The position numbers and the translations under genes are program-made. This document shows, one piece after another, positions 5,940 through 7,958 of a stretch of DNA of 7,958 nt; positions within the stretch are counted from its first letter, which is position 1; each line of letters begins with the position of its first letter. The notes under the pieces were generated by a model. The model was not told the origin of the DNA. It made no database searches and was given only the letters and a program-made list of their open reading frames with translations. The stretch comes from Pseudomonadota bacterium. GTDB lineage: Bacteria > Bdellovibrionota_C > UBA2361 > OMII01. The stretch lies in contig JAIXPR010000185.1 in the NCBI GenBank assembly GCA_027486155.1, positions 1 to 7,958 on the forward strand, given 5' to 3'.

Positions 5940-7958
5940 ATGGGAAGCATGAAAAAACGAGCCATCCTTATAGCGGTCCTTATCGGACTCTCTATTTTCG
6001 ACCCATCGTATGGAGTGGCGCAGACGCGGCTGCCCGCGCCTATAATACTCTCCGGTTCGACCGCTCGCATCCCAGCCTCTGATGTGATCCCGAATTTCAC
6101 AACCTCCACCCCATACGGTATCGACTATCTCGAATATGTCCCCCCACACCGGAGCTTCGCTGACCTCGCGGCGGAGGTTCAAAGCCGCCTTGGGGGTTTG
6201 TGTCACGTGGGTCGGATACCGGGAAGTCGGCTTGAGATCGCGCAGTCGTGTCCGGCGGAAAGAGGTAAGAAGGACCGAATCAAGGCATGGCGTGATTTCT
6301 ATAAAGGTAAGGGAGAAGCCCCGATACCGAATGGCTCTAAGGTTTATCTTATCGATGACGGAAGGTGGTTTTACCCGGTAGTAGAGCGGGTGCTGAAGGA
6401 TGGAGAGAAACTAAAGAACCCGCTCTCACTCTCACTCTCCCCAGCGTGTGCCTTCCCTAATCAAGCAAGGGGGGAAAGAATTACAGAGCTGTGCGCGCGT
6501 TCGATACCGGTTCAGGTTCCCCCCTTCGCTGCGAAGATCGAGGGGAGCAACGTTATTCTCACCCGCTTGCAGAGTGCGCCCGCCAGCGCGTACCTCACCT
6601 TCAGCACACAGGCGGGAGTGGTAGCGCGCGTTGAGGTACGCGTTGAAGCCCCCGTAGTAACATCGCCTCAGCCCCCGTCTGCTCAATCTCCCCAGCCAGC
6701 CCCGCGTGTGTGCAGCTTTAACGGTTTTACGTTCGAAGCTGATCAGACGGTGACGGTATTTTCTGCAGACTATGTTCCCTTCGGAGGTGCGTGCACTGGG
6801 ATACAGCTCAAGTGTCGGAAACCTGACCCGAAAAAACCTTTTGTCGCGTGGTATCGGGGGAAAAAGCCATTCTATCCGAGCGGCTACTTCCCATCCTGTG
6901 AGGTTGGGGCTATGCGATGCCCTCGGGGACAGATCTCGGTGAATTACAAGTATATCAACAAGGATCGGGACCAGTATTATGTGCCTGCTCCCCTAGCGCC
7001 TGGGAAGAATTTTGCGAGTGAGTGCCTTCCCGAAGGAACACAACTTCCGTATCAGGACCCGGAGACACGCATTTGGTACGCGATGAGTGTAGAGCCTTCG
7101 CTGATGGAGGATGAGCAGTGTGACTCGGATCTATATGGAAGATGGCGAGTTCAGGCTCAATATGTTGATTCGAATAACAACCACCTTTTCGCTCCTGTTA
7201 ACCAGAATGAGCAAAATATCTGCGTAACCAAGGATGAGGGGCGGCTCGGAAGCGAGCCCGAATGGGTGAAGCCTTTTATCGTTGGGTATAACTATCATCG
7301 ACGATTTGCTTTCAACGTGCCGCTAAATATCATGACGTCAGAACGAACGGAGAGTATAACTTGTGATCGCCTCCCTCGAGGAGCATGCTCCTCATCGTCT
7401 TCGTCAAGCAATTCCTCATCGTCTTCTGAGGAATCGTCATCTTCGAGCTCATCGGAATCTTCGAGCTCATCGGAATCTTCGAGCTCATCGGAGGACTCCC
7501 AGAGCTCCGAGTACTCACAGGGCCCAGGCCTTTGTGACCTGGAACCGGAATTGCCGGAATGTAAGTGTGCACGGGATCCGGACAGCCAGGATTGTTGTCC
7601 CAAACCGGATCCCGATAAATGCGAGTTTGCGACAGAGGAGGAGGCTTTGGAAGCGTCCTGGGATGGAAAATGTGGATCAGTGAACGGGCTAACACGATCC
7701 AGCGAGGGCGCGTTTCAGTGGTCTTTGACTACGCCGCAAGGTATGACCGCTTCCAATGGTGACTGCGAGTTAGTGAAATTGGATTCGAAGATTACCGAGT
7801 GTCTCAACAATGCCGGGCGATATCAGCATGGAAATATTTGTCACCATCGAGCTGAGAAGGTCAGGGTCTGCTCTAATGAGGTGTTTAAGTCGATGAACTG
7901 CCTCGCCCAAAGCAAGTACATCATATTCGGGGCGCCCTACTCTTGTGAACCGAAAAAA
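5940..7958 (+). CDS. Large secreted Cys-rich protein with Pro- and Ser-rich linkers (3' end outside window)
   Basis: The frame is open for 673 codons from 5940 to the right edge with no stop, so the C-terminus is missing. A signal peptide is clear: KKRAILIAVLIGLSIF, then a likely cut near GVA-Q (about residue 27). Residues ~28-235 form a first domain ending in beta-like strands (AYLTFSTQAGVVARVEVRVE). Residues 236-256 are a Pro/Gln/Ser linker. A Cys module follows, with Cys258, 285, 292 and 320 around FNGFTFEADQTVTVFSADYV and PFGGAC. It resembles short Cys-rich modules I recall from exported proteins of uncultured bacteria. A further domain runs to ~480. Residues 484 to about 520 are Ser-rich, followed by a second Cys-rich part (PECKC, DCC, and many later single Cys). 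The gene is related in part to the one at the left edge. Surface or extracellular location is inferred; binding partner and function are unknown. Confidence 0.85.
   Translation, partial: MGSMKKRAILIAVLIGLSIFDPSYGVAQTRLPAPIILSGSTARIPASDVIPNFTTSTPYGIDYLEYVPPHRSFADLAAEVQSRLGGLCHVGRIPGSRLEIAQSCPAERGKKDRIKAWRDFYKGKGEAPIPNGSKVYLIDDGRWFYPVVERVLKDGEKLKNPLSLSLSPACAFPNQARGERITELCARSIPVQVPPFAAKIEGSNVILTRLQSAPASAYLTFSTQAGVVARVEVRVEAPVVTSPQPPSAQSPQPAPRVCSFNGFTFEADQTVTVFSADYVPFGGACTGIQLKCRKPDPKKPFVAWYRGKKPFYPSGYFPSCEVGAMRCPRGQISVNYKYINKDRDQYYVPAPLAPGKNFASECLPEGTQLPYQDPETRIWYAMSVEPSLMEDEQCDSDLYGRWRVQAQYVDSNNNHLFAPVNQNEQNICVTKDEGRLGSEPEWVKPFIVGYNYHRRFAFNVPLNIMTSERTESITCDRLPRGACSSSSSSSNSSSSSEESSSSSSSESSSSSESSSSSEDSQSSEYSQGPGLCDLEPELPECKCARDPDSQDCCPKPDPDKCEFATEEEALEASWDGKCGSVNGLTRSSEGAFQWSLTTPQGMTASNGDCELVKLDSKITECLNNAGRYQHGNICHHRAEKVRVCSNEVFKSMNCLAQSKYIIFGAPYSCEPKK
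7388..7497 (+). repeat. Ser-coding tandem repeat, right copy
   Basis: One 24-bp Ser/Asn unit (7389-7412) and part of another are followed by three 18-bp units (7440-7457, 7458-7475, 7476-7493) encoding Ser-Ser-Ser-Ser-Ser-Glu. The units are nearly identical at DNA level, matching the left copy at 1-102 except for unit number. Confidence 0.85.

Noticed and set aside
5832..6206. 124-codon minus-strand frame
   Set aside because: It overlaps the signal peptide and N-terminus of the secreted protein on the other strand and shows no recognisable motif.
7295..7603. Minus-strand frame encoding a strongly acidic Asp/Glu-rich peptide
   Set aside because: It is the antisense of the Ser-rich tandem repeat; the sense frame is a long gene with a signal peptide.

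Overview
This window is bacterial DNA of roughly balanced GC. It has Shine-Dalgarno-led genes, Sec-type signal peptides on Cys-rich exported proteins, an insertion-sequence remnant and a REP-like palindrome. These suit a Gram-negative, probably poorly characterised lineage, but nothing seen here fixes the taxon.

Layout, left to right. (1) Bases 2-1093 (+) hold the 3' part of a gene for a Ser-rich, Cys-rich protein. It is open through the left edge. (2) Bases 1177-2376 (-) are a decayed DDE transposase of the integrase-like ISNCY/IS1202 type. It is broken by about four frameshifts but keeps all three catalytic acidic residues. (3) Bases 2563-3478 (+) are a 52-codon ORF overlapping a 254-aa gene. 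I recognise neither. (4) Bases 3560-4018 (-) encode an ArfB-like GGQ peptidyl-tRNA hydrolase (ribosome rescue). Divergent from it, bases 4261-5493 (+) encode an RNA ligase of the RtcB2 type, the branch usually found beside release factor PrfH. (5) Bases 5494-5939 are non-coding and carry an imperfect 26-bp inverted repeat that looks REPIN-like. (6) From 5940 to the right edge, one uninterrupted 673-codon reading frame encodes a secreted multidomain protein. It is a relative of the gene at the left edge and shares its Ser-rich linker and Cys motifs.

Functional reading. The central arfB-like/rtcB2 pair looks like an RNA-damage and ribosome-rescue module: RtcB2 would reseal cleaved RNA while the GGQ protein frees stalled peptidyl-tRNA. 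This parallels the known RtcB2-PrfH pairing, but with an ArfB-type partner in divergent orientation. The flanking Ser/Cys-rich genes look like members of an expanding family of surface or secreted proteins, separated by the IS remnant and the repair module. No tRNA, rRNA or CRISPR array was seen.
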